This document shows positions 60,905 through 64,000 of a stretch of DNA of 64,000 nucleotides, piece after piece. The first letter of the stretch is position 1. Each line of letters opens with the position of its first letter. A program made the translations under genes and the position numbers. The stretch is taken from positions 10,599,001 through 10,663,000 of the forward strand of contig OX327697.1 in NCBI GenBank assembly GCA_946807835.1. Direction: 5' to 3'. The notes under the pieces were generated by a model. The model was not told where the DNA came from. It did no database searches and saw nothing but the letters and a program-made list of their open reading frames with translations. The DNA comes from Ailanthus altissimus. Lineage: Eukaryota > Streptophyta > Magnoliopsida > Sapindales > Simaroubaceae.

Positions 60905-63069
60905 GAAAGTGCGCTGTGCATAGAGCGAGCGTGCACATTTTTAATTAATTATTTTTAATTTACACATCAAATGCATAAATATGCAGCAAAAAATAAACAA
61001 CATCCCATTACGCTAATGAGATATTAGAGAACACCCTCAAAGCGTGCGTTACGCAGTTCTCGTCTAGAACTCGGTGGGATCATTCGAACTAGAACAATAG
61101 CTTCCTATTCTTGATGGAATATTTTATCTAAAGCAATACTTGCTTTCATTAATTTCTCAAGACTCTTAATGTATATAGCTATTTACGCTTACTTGACTTA
61201 CTTAACTTATTTTGAAAATGAAATGAAGCAAACTATATACATCAATTAGAGCCAACAATTTGGCCAATAATATGCAAATCTGTGGCCAAGATTCATAAGC
61301 ATGACAAAGCTAACAAATTAGCTTAGTGTCAAATGCTTTGTGTTGGCCAAATTATCAAGCAAACAAATGGCCAATTTGCTATTCAAAATCTATTACATGT
61401 AGCCACCTCATGCTTGAAAGAAAGTATAACAATTCAAAGATTTTGAATTATTATCAATTTGGCCGAATGGTATTTCAATTTCCCTTTATTATAAAGCAAC
61501 CAATTGGTTAATCTATTAACACTTAATATTAGATTAGGCCAATAATAAAAAAATGCCGCCACTTTATTTGTTAATATTAAGCTTTTAACAGAAATAGTTT
61601 TGACTTTCAAATTCTTTATAAGTAAAATAGCATTGACAACCTTTTGTCTATTAAATATTAATATTTAATAATCAGTAATATAATTTTATAAGATTTACAA
61701 ATTATATGTTAAACTAATAATATTCCTGCCACATGTCATACCCTAACAAATTTATGGCATAATATGTGACCTATAATAGAAATGTAAATGTGGCAAGTCC
61801 TACTTGTCGAGATCTCGGGCTTAACACTTAAACCCTATGATCTTCTCGAGAGACCCTAAAATAATTTTAATTTTTTGAGTACTTCCCAGATTTAACTATC
61901 CAATCTGGTGCGCTATCCTAGTGTACAATGAGTAAACTTCATATAGTGAAACTCCCTAGGTTCACACCCATTTTGTCTTAAGAAACTCTTCCGTAAGTCT
62001 ATAAACGTTGACCCACACACATGTTATGGAAATAATAAAATAACTTGTTGAACTATACAAGTGGAGGTTAATACATATTCGTATAATTCCTTCGTCATTT
62101 ATATCCTGGAAGAGCGGAGACAAAAATCATCACCGTTAAGTCTCCATATGCTTAACACTAGAACTTATCTCCATATTCATATTCCGATAAACAATATCTG
62201 TAAACACTTTTACGATATTGTTTCTTACAAGGGAAACATTTTTTACAGGTTAATTGCTTACACGGGAAACAATCTTGGAGCATCTGGATATATTACTCAC
62301 CCATATAAGTTGACGAATCCCATATCTATACACATCGGACTCCATGAGCATCAGACCATACCCAGCAGTCAGACCATGAAAGGTCTCTGACATGTGTGGA
62401 ACTTAAGTATGATGGATCACTCCCAAGCCCATTGTGGTGCTCAGGTCTATGGACTATGAATACTACTCAACTTGAAAGGATCCATCATTAACAGCTTTAT
62501 AGGATGTCTATTGAAGATCCTAATTAAGCTTGTTCAATACCCAGTCCTTACTGAATACCTACATGTCTATATGAGCTTCCACTAAACTCATGGTCAGCTA
62601 AGAGCAACCATCTGTACAATACAGATATAGACATACAACGATCTATATAAAAGAAATTCATCGACAGACCGGTATCGATAAAAATAGATCAGAAACATAG
62701 GGTTTGAGAACAGGTTTACATGATGACATTTCCTAGCATCTATTGTAACCATTTGTAACTATGTTATTATTAGTGTACCCTTAGGTCTTTATACTATTTC
62801 AGACAAGGATCTAACTCTTTAGATCTAGTTGACTCTTATAACTTGTAAACTCTTAGTAGTGTTAACCTTTAGCATTTATTACTCTTAGCCCTGGTCTAAA
62901 CTACTTTACACCATATCTTAACTCTTTTAGATCATACAATGTCTGAAATTTTATAATCATCATACCATATATGTAATATTAATGATTTAATTTGAAATGC
63001 TCATTGGATAAATATTAAAAAATTAATATTCATACAATATTGAAATGGCACATAAGCACTAATTTTAAC
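60905..63069 (-). mobile_element. Copia LTR right of the stack
   Basis: From about 61000 this follows the copia LTR order: a gggatcattcgaactagaac block near 61075, an LTR middle with ctcgggcttaacacttaa (61815), cagaccatgaaaggtctctg (62370), and the terminus cactaattttaaca at 63069. Minus orientation. The 60905-60990 part is not clearly LTR. Its true left end may have been separated by the large copia insertion at 60904, and I could not fix it. Confidence 0.7.
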
Positions 63070-64000
63070 ATTAATTACCTACTTTAACTAATAAAATATA
63101 AGTTTAATACTTAAACCTTGATGCATGTATTTCTCGAGAGATCCTCAAACAAATCCTTATTTCTAAAATTTTCTCGGATCGAATCGTTCGACCAGGCTTG
63201 CTACCCTAATGCTCAATGAGTATAATTTATATTGTGAGATTCCCTAGGTTCACACTCGTTTCTTTTATGAAACTCTTTTGTAAGTCTGTGAATGATGCCC
63301 TATACACACGTTATGGATATTACAAAATAGTGTGTTGAACCATATAAGCTAAGGTCTACTATATCCGTATAAGCCCTCAGTCACTTAAATTATGGAAGAG
63401 CAAATATATAGATTATCACTGTTAAATCCCTACATGCTTGACTGTGAACTTATCTCCAAATTTGTATTTCCGTAAACAATATCCGTAAATATCTTTGTGA
63501 TATTGTTTAACCTTATGGAAAACTCTTTTTTTGGGTTTTTACTTTTGGTCAAAAGGCATTTTGAAATACAATTCTCAGAGCATCAAAATATACAACTTAC
63601 CCATATAAGTTGACGGATCTCATATCTATGCACACCAGACTCTATGAGTATCGAACTATATCCAATGACACCCAGAGGTCAGACCTTGAAAGATCTTTGA
63701 CATGCGTGAAATCAAAGCATGGTGAATTACTCATAAGCTCACTGTGGCGCTCAGGTCAAAGGACCATGAATACTACTTAACTCGAGAAGACCCTCAATTA
63801 ACGACTCTATGGGATGTCTATTAGAAGTCTTTATAAGTCTATACAATACCCATTCCTCATTGAATACCTGCATGTATATACGATCTTTCACTAAGCCCAT
63901 GGTCTGCTAAAGGTAACTATTTGGAAAATCAAGATATAGACATACATTGATTCGAAAGAAATACCAATTGACATGTGTCGGCAACGATGGATCAGGAATG
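63070..64000 (-). mobile_element. Second copia LTR, running off the right edge
   Basis: Begins abruptly within the LTR consensus (ttaattacctac, then tacttaaaccttgatgcatg) and continues through agaccttgaaagatctttga (63683) to the window end. The abrupt start and the matching text left of the stack near 33380-33410 suggest an older LTR into which the 60905-63069 copy inserted. Right end outside the window. Confidence 0.65.

Noticed and set aside
62061..62390. 109-codon open frame near the right edge
   Set aside because: Part of a copia LTR, colinear with the non-coding equivalents at about 59040-59300 and 2990-3310.

Overview
This is a plant nuclear window, almost certainly a eudicot: it holds one intron-containing leucine-rich-repeat receptor-kinase gene of the RKL1/RLK902 type in very AT-rich DNA, surrounded by LTR retrotransposons, solo LTRs, a plant L1-type LINE and a MITE. 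I saw no bacterial operons, tRNA or rRNA genes, CRISPR arrays or organelle DNA.

Layout. 1-6800: an old Ty1/copia pol remnant (minus strand, continuing off the left edge) interrupted by two copia LTRs and an unclassified insertion of about 1.4 kb. 6800-10995: AT-rich intergenic and promoter DNA with a four-copy 34-bp tandem repeat and a 50-bp tandem duplication about 0.5 kb upstream of the gene. 10996-13877: the only apparently intact protein gene, a 622-residue LRR receptor-like protein whose kinase domain has HGN in place of HRD. 15566-23337: a complete Ty3/gypsy chromovirus (minus strand) with perfect CGTAA target-site duplications, both LTRs, PBS, PPT and one uninterrupted gag-pol frame carrying four premature stops. 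25080-30620: a decayed LINE (plus strand) with a small hAT-like MITE inside it.

33483-60904 is a nested retrotransposon stack whose order can be read from LTR ends and 5-bp target-site duplications. A deletion-derived copia element (minus) has in its left LTR a gypsy element (33766-47226). That gypsy element carries a solo gypsy LTR in gag (38782-41534) and a solo copia LTR in its own 5' LTR (44579-46931). The copia internal region holds a solo gypsy LTR (50781-55737), which itself holds a solo copia LTR (51562-53755). The copia right LTR holds another solo copia LTR (57839-60007). Subtracting the nested pieces gives consistent sizes: about 2.73-2.76 kb for the gypsy LTRs and about 1.9-2.35 kb for the copia LTRs. 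From 60905 to the right edge are two more, probably nested, copia LTRs.

No multi-gene pathway is present. The notable non-gene structures are the nested stack, a near-periodic array of short palindromes and a second dispersed repeat in the copia leader, GGTTAA-rich blocks in the copia LTRs, and paired G-box palindromes at the gypsy LTR edge that are intact only in the 3' LTR. All positions and identities come from reading the sequence by eye; family names rest on recognised motifs, not on searches.
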